19,107 nucleotides of DNA, from assembly GCA_038117225.1 (NCBI GenBank), contig JAYOFM010000077.1:1-19107 (forward strand), read 5' to 3'. Below are positions 1 through 6,709 of the stretch, in pieces. Numbering within the stretch: the first letter of the stretch is position 1; every line of letters starts with the position of its first letter. The translations under genes and the position numbers were made by a program. The DNA is from JAYOFM01 sp038117225 (GTDB taxonomy: Bacteria; Pseudomonadota; Alphaproteobacteria; Rhodospirillales; Casp-alpha2). The notes under the pieces were generated by a model. The model did no database searches, was not told the DNA's origin, and worked only from the letters and a program-made list of their open reading frames with translations.

Positions 1-558
1 TCCGAGTGGCCGAGAAAGCTTGCCTGCCAGCGGGCCCGTTTTGGGGCCGGTGTGGCCGCGTGTGTCGGCGGCCTGATTGTGGCACTGGGCTTGATCTTCG
101 GGCGTCCGGCGGGTGCCGGCGATATCACCGTCGTCGAGGCCTGGGCCCGCGCCACCCCGCCCGGCGCCAAGAGCGGCGCGGCGTATTTTTCCTTCAAGAA
201 CAGTGGTGCCGCCGATCGATTGATCGGCGCGACGACACCGGCGGCCAGGCGGCCCGAATTGCATACCCACATCAAGGACGGTGGCGTCATGCGCATGCGT
301 CCCATCGACGGCGTCGATATTCCCGCCGGTGGCATGGCGATGATGGCGCCTGGCGGCGATCATGTCATGCTCATGGGGCTCGCCGGTCCGTTGAAGAAGG
401 GGGCGAGCTTCCCCATGACTCTGACCTTCGAGCGGTCCGGCGCGGTGACCATCCAGGTGTCCGTCCGAGGCATCGGTGCCCAGACCCCATCGGGGCATGG
501 AGGGCATGACATGAAGCCGAAAATAAAGATGAAGATGCCGCAGGGCAGCGGCGGCTGA
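1..558 (+). CDS. Periplasmic copper chaperone PCu(A)C family, 5' end outside the window
   Basis: PCu(A)C proteins bind Cu(I) in the periplasm and deliver it to the CuA site of cytochrome c oxidase, often with Sco proteins. The family metal motif H-x10-M-x21-H-x-M is matched exactly: the His of ELHTH, the second Met of VMRM, and HVM in the GGDHVMLMGL segment. The reading frame stays open to base 1. The only start codon inside the window is GTG at 52, which would give a hydrophobic leader with no basic residues. The upstream codons encode a basic stretch (RKLACQRAR) ahead of the hydrophobic segment, so the real start and the n-region of the signal peptide probably lie before the window. A probable cleavage site is near PAGAG-DI. 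The C-terminus carries a His/Met-rich tail (HGGHDM, then KMKMP). It ends 17 bp from the convergent MarR gene. No cytochrome oxidase or Sco gene is visible nearby. Confidence 0.88.
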   Translation, partial: SEWPRKLACQRARFGAGVAACVGGLIVALGLIFGRPAGAGDITVVEAWARATPPGAKSGAAYFSFKNSGAADRLIGATTPAARRPELHTHIKDGGVMRMRPIDGVDIPAGGMAMMAPGGDHVMLMGLAGPLKKGASFPMTLTFERSGAVTIQVSVRGIGAQTPSGHGGHDMKPKIKMKMPQGSGG

Positions 559-560
559 CC

Positions 561-577
561 GAGCGGGCACGCCGCTC
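561..577. terminator. Stem-loop between convergent copper chaperone and marR genes
   Basis: A perfect 6-bp GC-rich stem (GAGCGG / CCGCTC) with a 5-nt loop sits between the two convergent stop codons and overlaps the last codon of the MarR gene. No T-run follows on either strand, so it is at best a weak or Rho-assisted terminator. The stem is seen directly; the terminator role is inferred. Confidence 0.35.
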
Positions 578-1082
578 AGGATAAACGGGCGCGATCCTCG
601 TCGTTGATAATACCCAACAGCACGGTACGAAAGCCTTCCACTGACTCGGCGCCGGCCTCGCGGAAGGCCTCGGCCAGCAGCTGACTCTGGCGCGCCGTCA
701 GCCGGGCTTCCAGGTCCGCGCCCTTGGGTGTCAGGTGCAACCGGCGTCGCCGCCGGTCCTCCGGATCGCTGGCCTGGCGGATATATTCCTCGTCCATCAA
801 CTGCCCAAGAACCCGCGACAGGCTTTGTTTGGTGATCTTCAGGATGGCCAGCAAATCGCCGACGGTGATGCCCGGATTGCGGCCCACGAAATAGATCACC
901 CGGTGGTGGGCGCGGCCCATGCCGTCGATCTCGAGTATGCGGTCTGCGGTGTCGGTGAAGTCGCGATAAGCGAAGAACAAAAGCTCGATGGCCTGACGTA
1001 GATGTTCGTCGCGCAGGAACAGAGGATCGGCCTTCAGCTTGGTCCGTCCGGCGGTTTCCGGCATGCGGTGCGGCTCCTTCAT
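576..1082 (-). CDS. MarR-family transcriptional regulator (PetP-like context)
   Basis: Winged helix-turn-helix regulator of the MarR family, expected to act as a DNA-binding dimer. The core runs from the helix-turn-helix (ITVGDLLAILKITKQSLSRVLGQLMDEEYI) into the basic wing (SDPEDRRRRRLHLTPKG), which is the MarR signature. I chose the ATG at 1082 (MKEPHRMPET); the frame also allows GTG at 1088 and TTG at 1094, and no strong ribosome-binding site separates them. From 1082 the protein is 168 aa, slightly long for the family because of an N-terminal extension. The gene is divergent from ilvE, and the gap contains a perfect inverted repeat, so it may control itself and ilvE. In several alphaproteobacteria a PetP-type MarR protein is found beside a branched-chain aminotransferase; that link is from memory of gene order and is tentative. 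The inducing ligand is unknown. Confidence 0.88.
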   Translation of the reverse strand: MKEPHRMPETAGRTKLKADPLFLRDEHLRQAIELLFFAYRDFTDTADRILEIDGMGRAHHRVIYFVGRNPGITVGDLLAILKITKQSLSRVLGQLMDEEYIRQASDPEDRRRRRLHLTPKGADLEARLTARQSQLLAEAFREAGAESVEGFRTVLLGIINDEDRARLS

Positions 1083-1123
1083 TTTCACGCCCAATCGACG
1101 CGCGCGATGATCATAACAAAAAA

Positions 1124-1144
1124 TATGTCAGTGATGTTGACATA
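1124..1144. promoter_or_regulatory. Candidate MarR operator: TATGTCA-N7-TGACATA
   Basis: A perfect inverted repeat with 7-bp arms and a 7-bp spacer lies in the AT-rich gap between the divergent MarR regulator and ilvE. Its size and symmetry fit a site for a dimeric winged-helix regulator. The right arm overlaps the -35 hexamer of the proposed ilvE promoter, so binding there would block it. The symmetry is seen directly; assignment to this MarR protein is inferred from position. Confidence 0.6.
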
Positions 1145-1165
1145 AAATCCGAATGCTGATAGAAA
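1137..1165 (+). promoter_or_regulatory. Probable sigma-70 promoter of ilvE
   Basis: TTGACA (1137-1142, perfect -35 consensus) is followed after 17 bp by TAGAAA (1160-1165, 4 of 6 matches to the -10 consensus). Transcription would start near 1172, about 50 nt before the ilvE start at 1225. This placement also argues against the in-frame ATG at 1153, which would lie upstream of the transcript. Confidence 0.5.
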
Positions 1166-1174
1166 ACGTAATAT

Positions 1175-1189
1175 CCGATGCTGTATCGG
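1175..1189. repeat. Short inverted repeat in the ilvE leader
   Basis: CCGAT and ATCGG flank a 5-nt spacer just after the predicted ilvE transcription start. It could be a small leader hairpin or a second protein-binding site. With only 5 bp per arm it may be chance. Confidence 0.3.
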
Positions 1190-1224
1190 TTGGCTCAAGC
1201 AACATAATTACGAAAGATAATCCC

Positions 1225-2127
1225 ATGGCGATGGATGAAACACCCTTCAGCGAGCGTGATGGCCTGATCTGGTACAATGGTGAGTTGGTTGACTGGCGCG
1301 CCGCCGACGTTCACGTGCTGACCCACGGCCTGCATTACGGTTCCTGCGTGTTCGAGGGCGAGCGTTCCTACGGTGGGAGCATCTTCAAGCTGCGCGAACA
1401 TACGGAGCGTTTGTTCTTCTCCGCCGAGACGCTTGGCTTCAAGATTCCCTATACCGTCGAGGATATCGACGCCGCCTGCATCGAGACCTGTAAGGCCAAC
1501 AACATCGTCGACGGTTACGTGCGTCCGGTGGCGTGGCGCGGTTCGGAGATGATGGGGGTTTCGGCGCAGCATAACCGCATCAACGTCGCCATTGCCGCGT
1601 GGGATTGGCCGAGCTACTTCTCGCCGGAAGCGCGCATGAAGGGCATCGATCTGATGACGGCCAAGTGGCGCCGCCCGAATCCGGAAACCGCCCCGGTGCA
1701 CGCCAAGGCGGCGGGCCTCTATATGATCTGCACGCTGTCCAAGCACGAGGCCGAGGGTAAGGGTTTCCACGATGCGCTAATGCTTGATTGGCGCGGCCGT
1801 GTCGCCGAGGCGACGGGCGCCAACATCTTCATCAGCTTCGGCGACGGCAAGCTGCACACGCCGATTCCCGATTGCTTCCTCGACGGCATCACCCGGCGCA
1901 CGGTTATCGAACTGGCCAAGGCACGCGGCATTGAGGTGGTCGAGCGGGCCATCATGCCGGACGAGCTGCATGACGCGACGGAAATCTTCCTCACCGGCAC
2001 CGCCGCCGAGGTCACCCCCGTCGGCCGCATCGACGACATGACCTACACGCCGGGTGAAATCTGTAAGCAGATGATGGCCGACTACGACGTCGCCGTCGGC
2101 AAGGCGCCGGCCGAAGCGGCGGCTTGA
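1225..2127 (+). CDS. ilvE: Branched-chain amino acid aminotransferase
   Basis: PLP-dependent class IV (fold IV) aminotransferase that interconverts leucine, isoleucine and valine with their 2-oxo acids, using 2-oxoglutarate/glutamate; cytoplasmic. Signature segments are HVLTHGLHYGSCVFEG near the N-terminus, the PLP lysine in VHAKAAGLY (K161 counting from 1225), and VAEATGANIF with the conserved Glu at 195. These spacings are close to those of E. coli IlvE. The 300-aa length is normal. I chose ATG 1225 (MAMDETPF) because family members start just before the PFxxRDG segment and because the proposed promoter lies downstream of the alternative ATG at 1153. A GAAAG ribosome-binding-like sequence lies about 10 nt upstream. 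The gene is single, divergent from the MarR gene, and ends in an intrinsic terminator. A D-amino-acid aminotransferase role is the main alternative, but the THGLHY and GERSY segments favour IlvE. Confidence 0.93.
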   Translation: MAMDETPFSERDGLIWYNGELVDWRAADVHVLTHGLHYGSCVFEGERSYGGSIFKLREHTERLFFSAETLGFKIPYTVEDIDAACIETCKANNIVDGYVRPVAWRGSEMMGVSAQHNRINVAIAAWDWPSYFSPEARMKGIDLMTAKWRRPNPETAPVHAKAAGLYMICTLSKHEAEGKGFHDALMLDWRGRVAEATGANIFISFGDGKLHTPIPDCFLDGITRRTVIELAKARGIEVVERAIMPDELHDATEIFLTGTAAEVTPVGRIDDMTYTPGEICKQMMADYDVAVGKAPAEAAA

Positions 2128-2137
2128 ACCGGGATAA

Positions 2138-2171
2138 CGCCGTCAGTCGGGCAGGCTGACGGCGCCTTTTT
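2138..2171 (+). terminator. Intrinsic terminator of ilvE
   Basis: A 9-bp perfect stem (CGCCGTCAG, 9-nt loop, CTGACGGCG) is followed by CC and a run of five T. It begins 10 nt after the ilvE stop. No T-run follows on the opposite strand, so it should act on ilvE only. The stem overlaps the stop and last codons of the convergent VOC gene. Confidence 0.8.
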
Positions 2172-2568
2172 CGTCGGGTACCAGGTTTTCGTTCCAGGCG
2201 ACTTCCCAGAGGTGGCCGTCGAGATCACGGAAATAGCCTGAATAGCCGCCCCAGAAGACCTCCTGCGCCGGTTTGACGATTTCCGCGCCGGCGGCTTCCG
2301 CTTCCGCCAGCGTGGCGTCGACTTCTTGTTTGGAGCGCGTGTTATAGGCCAGGGCGAAGCCGTGAAAGCTGGCCCGTTCGTCGGTCACCGTGGCGTCCTT
2401 GGCCAGTTCCGCCATGGGGTACAGCCCGACGACGATGCCGCCGCATTGGAAAAACGAAATACCCGGCAGGTCCTTCATCGAACGCTTCCACCCAAGCCGT
2501 TCCATGAAAGCGGTGCTGCGCGCCAGATCCTCGACGCCCAGGCTGACCATCGAAATACGTTGGTCCAT
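2143..2568 (-). CDS. VOC (glyoxalase/bleomycin-resistance) family protein
   Basis: Small vicinal-oxygen-chelate fold protein of 141 aa, with the two beta-alpha-beta-beta-beta halves expected: LGVEDLARSTAFMERLGW at the start of half 1, and SGYFRDLDGHLWEVAWN closing half 2. The terminal DLDGHLWEV motif keeps the Glu that usually binds metal. The position usually held by the first His ligand (before LGVEDL) appears to be Met, so metal binding may be altered or lost. The substrate cannot be told from sequence. It is the last gene of the long minus-strand run. An AGGGAG ribosome-binding site overlaps the stop codon of the upstream LOG gene, so translation is probably coupled. Its 3' end forms part of the ilvE terminator stem. 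Confidence 0.83.
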   Translation of the reverse strand: MDQRISMVSLGVEDLARSTAFMERLGWKRSMKDLPGISFFQCGGIVVGLYPMAELAKDATVTDERASFHGFALAYNTRSKQEVDATLAEAEAAGAEIVKPAQEVFWGGYSGYFRDLDGHLWEVAWNENLVPDEKGAVSLPD

Positions 2569-2579
2569 TTGATAACTCC

Positions 2580-3401
2580 CTAGAGTTCACCGCCCGGCCG
2601 ATCTAGCGCCTTCGCTTCCAGTTCCGACGTGATGAAGGCATAGGCATCATCGACGCTATCGGTGGTGTGGAACAGGTTCACGTCCTCGGCCGAAATGGTG
2701 CCCCATTTGACCATGGCTTCCAGGTTAACAACCTCGCTCCAGTAATCGGCGCCATACAGCACCACGGGCAGCGGTTTCCGCAGCTTGCCGGTCTGCACCA
2801 GGGTCAGGGTTTCGAACAATTCGTCCATGGTGCCGAAACCGCCCGGAAACACCACCAGTGCCTTGGCGAGGTAGAGGAACCAGAATTTTCGCATGAAGAA
2901 GTAATGGAACTCGAAATTGAGCTCGCGCGAAATGTAGGGATTGTCGATCTGTTCATGCGGCAGGGTGATGTTAAGGCCGACGTTGAGGCCCTTGGCCTCC
3001 GATGCGCCGCGATTGGCCGCCTCCATGATGCCGGGGCCGCCGCCAGAGCAGATCATGAAACGTCGCTCGGTGCCTTCCAGTCCCTTCGACCACTTGGTCA
3101 ACCGGTTGGCCAGCTCGCGGGCCGCTTCGTAGTAATGGGAGAGCGTGACGGCATGTTCGGCCGCCGTCACGTCGCCGCCGCTTTCGCGCGCCGCCGCCAG
3201 CGCCGCCTCGGCGGTGGCGGCGTCCTTGATGCGCGCCGAGCCGAAGAAAACGATGGTGTCGGCCACATCGTGGTGGCGGAAGCGGCTGTCGGGTTCGACG
3301 TATTCCGACATGACGCGTAACAGGCGCCCGTCGCGGCTGTTGAGAAACCGATCATTGTTGTAGGCCGTCACCGGCCAGTCGTCGGGGAAATCATCGGACA
3401 C
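2580..3401 (-). CDS. LOG family protein (TIGR00730-type nucleotide-binding Rossmann fold)
   Basis: LOG-family proteins hydrolyse nucleoside 5'-monophosphates to base plus ribose 5-phosphate; plant and some bacterial members activate cytokinins, while many bacterial members have no settled substrate. The two phosphate-binding signatures are present: SGGGPGIMEAANRGA and PGGFGTMDELFETLTLVQTGK, the latter containing the family PGGxGTxxE motif. At 273 aa it is longer than the short LOG type (about 190 aa) and fits the longer group with an N-terminal extension (here about 90 residues before the core). The start is GTG at 3401 with GGAG upstream. There are 42 bp to the HAD gene upstream and 11 bp to the VOC gene downstream. 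A cytokinin role is not implied in this setting; nucleotide turnover is more likely. Confidence 0.88.
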   Translation of the reverse strand: MSDDFPDDWPVTAYNNDRFLNSRDGRLLRVMSEYVEPDSRFRHHDVADTIVFFGSARIKDAATAEAALAAARESGGDVTAAEHAVTLSHYYEAARELANRLTKWSKGLEGTERRFMICSGGGPGIMEAANRGASEAKGLNVGLNITLPHEQIDNPYISRELNFEFHYFFMRKFWFLYLAKALVVFPGGFGTMDELFETLTLVQTGKLRKPLPVVLYGADYWSEVVNLEAMVKWGTISAEDVNLFHTTDSVDDAYAFITSELEAKALDRPGGEL

Positions 3402-3443
3402 CGGGGGTCTCCATCAAGAGCGCCACATGGGCGGTGTCCGATG

Positions 3444-4127
3444 TTACCCGCCCGCCGCCATGGCCGCCAGCGGATGCAAATCAGTGACGGTTTCCGTGCC
3501 TGCCGGGAACACGGTTTCTTCACTGGGTATAAGGCGCCCGAGGAATTGCAGGCCGGTGGCGTTGGCGGCACGCCAATCAGTCATGGTATCGCCAATGAAC
3601 AGGGTGCGCGATCTGTCGAGGCCGTGTTCGGCGACGATTTCCTCGATGATCGGTTCCTTGCGCGTCGGCGAGCCGCGCACGCCGGTGAAATAGTGGCTCA
3701 TGCCGCGGCCGTCGCAGATACGCCGCAGTTCGTCCTCGGGGGTGCCGGAAATGACGTAGAGCGGCACCAGCGGCTGCCAAGCGTCGAGGGTCTCTCGCGC
3801 GCCCGGTACCCAGTCGCAGGCGATGACGTCGTCTTCCACCAGTTGCGAGAACTTGGCGGCCAATTCGTCCAGCACCTCGTCGCCGACGTCGAGGCCGAGC
3901 CAGTCGCGATGGTAATGGCGAATCTTTTCGACCCGGGATATGCCGCCGTGCTCTTGGTGATAGGCCAGGACCCGCGCGATGAATTCCTCGCCGTGGTCAT
4001 CATAGATATGACGGAAGGCGTCGGCCTTGATTTCCAGGGATTCCGCCAGCACGCCATCGAAGTCGAACAGCAGCGCGTCGAAACAGGGGCGATTGGGGCG
4101 AGCATGGTCGGGGCGGGGCGTCATCAT
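3444..4127 (-). CDS. HAD-superfamily hydrolase (phosphoglycolate-phosphatase-like)
   Basis: A 227-aa HAD subfamily I phosphatase. Motif I is FDFDGVLAES (nucleophile Asp and the +2 Asp), followed by an alpha-helical cap of about 70 residues. Motif II is VISGT, motif III is the Lys of SPTRKEPI, and motif IV is FIGDTMTDW with the Mg-binding Asp residues. All catalytic positions are present, so it should be active on a small phosphorylated metabolite. The substrate cannot be assigned; phosphoglycolate, sugar phosphates and nucleotides are all possible. The start is ATG 4127, which overlaps the moaE stop as ATGA; a second ATG follows directly at 4124. The overlap indicates coupling to moaE, but no molybdenum-cofactor step is known to need this enzyme. 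Confidence 0.86.
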   Translation of the reverse strand: MMTPRPDHARPNRPCFDALLFDFDGVLAESLEIKADAFRHIYDDHGEEFIARVLAYHQEHGGISRVEKIRHYHRDWLGLDVGDEVLDELAAKFSQLVEDDVIACDWVPGARETLDAWQPLVPLYVISGTPEDELRRICDGRGMSHYFTGVRGSPTRKEPIIEEIVAEHGLDRSRTLFIGDTMTDWRAANATGLQFLGRLIPSEETVFPAGTETVTDLHPLAAMAAGG

Positions 4128-4594
4128 TCCGCGGCGCGCTCCTTCTCGCTCCACCGCGAGGCGGCGGTGTCATCGGTGGAACGGGCGTCGACCCACTGGC
4201 CACCGCCGGGGGTTTCCTCTTTCTTCCAGAACGGTGCCCGGGTCTTGAGAAAATCCATGATGAAGTGGCAGGCCTCGAAGGCGGCTTGCCGATGCGCCGA
4301 CGCGGCGGCGGCGAGCACGATGCGCTCTCCCGGCTCCAGCCGACCATGGCGGTGAATGATCAGGGTTTCTTCCAGCGGCCAGCGCCGCCGGGCCTCGGCG
4401 TCGATGCGCTCAAGCTCGGTCTCGGTCATGCCGGGGTAGTGTTCCAATTCCATGGCGCCGATGGTCTCGCCGCCGGCCATGTCGCGCACCAAGCCGACGA
4501 ACAGGGCGACGCCGCCAATGCCATGATTGCCAGCGGCCAGTCGCTCGAGCTCGGCGCCGACATCGAAATCCTCCAATTGCACGCGAATCGCCAT
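4124..4594 (-). CDS. moaE: Molybdopterin synthase catalytic subunit MoaE
   Basis: Large subunit of molybdopterin synthase. The MoaD2-MoaE2 heterotetramer inserts two sulfurs into cyclic pyranopterin monophosphate to form molybdopterin. Visible signatures are GGVALFVGLVRD near residue 27, the HRHG turn at 81-84, and FLKTRAPFWKKE at 115-126, which contains the lysines expected to be catalytic (K117 and K124, equivalent in spacing to K119 and K126 of E. coli). The frame is open further upstream into moaD, but ATG 4594 gives the normal family N-terminus (MAIRVQLEDF) and a typical 156-aa length. It lies 5 bp after the moaD stop and overlaps the HAD gene by 4 bp, so moaD, moaE and the HAD gene form one tightly packed unit. 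Confidence 0.95.
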   Translation of the reverse strand: MAIRVQLEDFDVGAELERLAAGNHGIGGVALFVGLVRDMAGGETIGAMELEHYPGMTETELERIDAEARRRWPLEETLIIHRHGRLEPGERIVLAAAASAHRQAAFEACHFIMDFLKTRAPFWKKEETPGGGQWVDARSTDDTAASRWSEKERAAE

Positions 4595-4599
4595 CTCGC

Positions 4600-4851
4600 C
4601 TAGCCGCCGGTCACCGGCGGGAAAAATGCCACTTCGTCGCCCGGGGCAATGGGGTGGTCGGCCTGCACGTGCGCATGATTGACGGCGACGCGAACCATTT
4701 TGCGGTCGCTGAACGCCTCTGTATAGCCGCCACCGCGCCCACCGAGCCAATCCATCAGTGCGCCGACGGTGGTGACCTCGGCGGGTGGTGACACGTCCTC
4801 GGACGACACCCCCGCCTTCTCCCGCACCCAGGCAAAATAGAGAATCTTCAT
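4600..4851 (-). CDS. moaD: Molybdopterin synthase sulfur carrier subunit MoaD
   Basis: An 83-aa ubiquitin-fold sulfur carrier. Its C-terminal glycine is adenylated and converted to a thiocarboxylate that supplies sulfur to MoaE. The start MKILYFAWVREKAG and the exact C-terminal PPVTGG (double glycine) are diagnostic. The N-terminal beta-strand, the central helix around VGALMDWL and the PGDEVAFFPPVTGG tail follow the family layout. It is 23 bp downstream of moeA and 5 bp upstream of moaE. The activating enzyme MoeB is not in the window. Confidence 0.94.
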   Translation of the reverse strand: MKILYFAWVREKAGVSSEDVSPPAEVTTVGALMDWLGGRGGGYTEAFSDRKMVRVAVNHAHVQADHPIAPGDEVAFFPPVTGG

Positions 4852-4874
4852 GGCGTCATCCTAGCACGTTTCGT

Positions 4875-6131
4875 CTAACGGGTGAGCCCGTCGAAGGGTA
4901 GAAAATCGACGATCGCGCCGGCGGAAAGATTGGTGATGTCCTCGCCTAGCTCGACCAAACCGTCGGCGGCGACCATGGAACTCAGGATTCCGGCGCCGGA
5001 AGCATGGTATTTTCGCGCCACCGGGCGGCCGTCCCCGCCATCCTCCAGGCGTACCCGGGCCCACTCGCGGCGACCTGATTTCTTCTTGTAGTCAAAGCCG
5101 GCGACGACGGGATAGCGCTGGGTTTTAGTATCGCTGCGACCGGACAGCCGCAGGATCACAGGCCGCGCGATGAGCATGAAGGTCACCATGGCGGCGACCG
5201 GGTTGCCCGGCAAGCCGATGAAGGCGGTGTCGTTGACGCGGCCGAGTGCGATGGGGCGCCCCGGCTTGATGGCGAGACGCCAAAAATCGATTCGGCCTAG
5301 ATTTTCGACGGCGGCCTTGACGTGATCTTCCTCGCCGGCCGACACCCCGCCGGAGGTGATCAGCAAGTCGTGGTCGGTGGCGGCCGCGGCCAGGGCACTC
5401 TGGATCGTTGCCTGGTCGTCGCCGAGGATGCCGAGATCGGTGACCGCGCACCCGAGATCGCCGAGCAATCCCATGACGGTATAGCGGTTTGCATCGAAGA
5501 TGGCGCCGTCAGGCGCGCCGTCAGCCGGATCGCGGACTTCGTCGCCGGTCGAGAAGACGGCGGCGCGCAGACGGCCGTGGACCCGCACTTCGGTACGGCC
5601 GATGGATGCGGCGACACCGATTTCCTGTGCGCGCAGCCGGCGTCCGGCATCGATGATGACCTCGCCGGCCTTGACGTCCTCGCCGGCGTGGCGTCGGTTG
5701 GATCCACGCTTGAGACCCGGCGGCAGTGCCACATGGTCGCCGTCCACCGTGCAGTCCTCTTCCATGAACACGGTGTCCGGGCCTTCCGGCATCGGCGCGC
5801 CGGTGAAGATGCGGATGGCCTCTCCGCGTGTCGCTGGCCGGCCCAGCGGATGGCCGGCGGCGACCCGGCCGGTGACCGGTAGCCGAGTTTCGCCATCAGG
5901 GTCGAGATCGTCAAAATGCAGCGCATAACCGTCGACGGCGCTGTTGTCGTGCGGCGGCACGTCGCGTGGCGAGGTCAGGGTTTCGGCGATGGTGCGGCCG
6001 AGCGCATGGGTTAGGGGCACGGTTTCGGTGCCGACCACCGGCACCAACCGTTCGGCCAGCAGCGCCAGGGCGTCGGTGACCGGCATCAAGGCGCCGCCGA
6101 AGGCGAAACAGTCGTCCTTAAGCTGCGCCAT
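4875..6131 (-). CDS. moeA: Molybdopterin molybdenumtransferase MoeA
   Basis: MoeA inserts molybdate into adenylylated molybdopterin to give the molybdenum cofactor. The 418-aa length is typical. Recognisable segments in order are PHDNSAVDGYALHFDD (the conserved NSAMDGYA-like loop), GAPMPEGPDTVFMEED, the central molybdopterin-binding ITSGGVSAGEEDHV, and FIGLPGNPVAAMVTF, followed by a beta-barrel C-terminal domain. The start at 6131 overlaps the 3' end of mobB by 14 bp, so the two are probably translated together. Its partner for adenylylation (MogA/MoaB) is not in the window. Confidence 0.95.
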   Translation of the reverse strand: MAQLKDDCFAFGGALMPVTDALALLAERLVPVVGTETVPLTHALGRTIAETLTSPRDVPPHDNSAVDGYALHFDDLDPDGETRLPVTGRVAAGHPLGRPATRGEAIRIFTGAPMPEGPDTVFMEEDCTVDGDHVALPPGLKRGSNRRHAGEDVKAGEVIIDAGRRLRAQEIGVAASIGRTEVRVHGRLRAAVFSTGDEVRDPADGAPDGAIFDANRYTVMGLLGDLGCAVTDLGILGDDQATIQSALAAAATDHDLLITSGGVSAGEEDHVKAAVENLGRIDFWRLAIKPGRPIALGRVNDTAFIGLPGNPVAAMVTFMLIARPVILRLSGRSDTKTQRYPVVAGFDYKKKSGRREWARVRLEDGGDGRPVARKYHASGAGILSSMVAADGLVELGEDITNLSAGAIVDFLPFDGLTR

Positions 6132-6651
6132 CGCGGGCCTCCGCCGACACGCCCGCGTTCAACCCCAGATGCCCGATAATGAAATCGGCAATGGCATCGA
6201 TGTCGTTGAGGTCGAACACCGGTCTGCCGATATCGCCGAGGGTTGCGTCGGAGGCGACGGCGACGATGGTCGGATCATCGGCGGCCAACAGCGGTTTGCC
6301 GACCGCTGGCCGGTGAATTTCCAACTTGTCATGGCGCCAGGTCTTGAAGCCTTCGATGATGACCAGATCGACCGGTGACATGCGAGCCAGCAGGTCGTCC
6401 ATGGTCGGTTCCGGCTCGTCGCGGTTTTCATGCAGCAGCGCCCAACGCTGGGCGCCGGTAATGACGACCTCGTGCGCCCCAGCAACGCGATGCTCGTAGG
6501 AATCCTTGCCCGGCTTGTCGATGTCGACGTTGTGGTGGGTATGTTTCATGGTCGATACGGCAAGACCGCGCTCGGTCAGCGCCGGTATCAACCGGGTGAC
6601 CAGCGTCGTCTTGCCGCTGCCGCTCCATCCCGCCAGGCCGAACGTCTTCAT
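6118..6651 (-). CDS. mobB: Molybdopterin-guanine dinucleotide biosynthesis protein MobB
   Basis: A 177-aa P-loop GTPase that assists MobA in making the bis-MGD form of the cofactor used by DMSO-reductase-family enzymes. The N-terminus is FGLAGWSGSGKTTLVTRLI (Walker A at residues 8-16), then STMKHTHHNVDIDKPGKDSYEHRVAG, a family hallmark, and VDLVIIEGFK as the Walker B-like strand. It precedes moeA with a 14-bp overlap and follows pgsA by 58 bp. Its presence implies that this organism makes the guanylylated cofactor, so a MobA gene is expected elsewhere. Confidence 0.95.
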   Translation of the reverse strand: MKTFGLAGWSGSGKTTLVTRLIPALTERGLAVSTMKHTHHNVDIDKPGKDSYEHRVAGAHEVVITGAQRWALLHENRDEPEPTMDDLLARMSPVDLVIIEGFKTWRHDKLEIHRPAVGKPLLAADDPTIVAVASDATLGDIGRPVFDLNDIDAIADFIIGHLGLNAGVSAEARDGAA

Positions 6652-6709
6652 CCGCGCGTCACCGTGTTGCTGATTTCGGTTATGGATATTGGCGGCATCG
6701 GCGGGGAAT

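Noticed and set aside
1153..1224. Upstream ATG giving ilvE a 24-residue extension
   Set aside because: The codons are AT-rich and unlike the gene body, the family does not have this extension, and the predicted -10 box lies after this ATG.
3441..4355. A 304-codon open frame on the + strand opposite the HAD and moaE genes
   Set aside because: It is antisense to two genes with complete catalytic motifs, has no recognisable domain, and such frames are common in GC-rich DNA.
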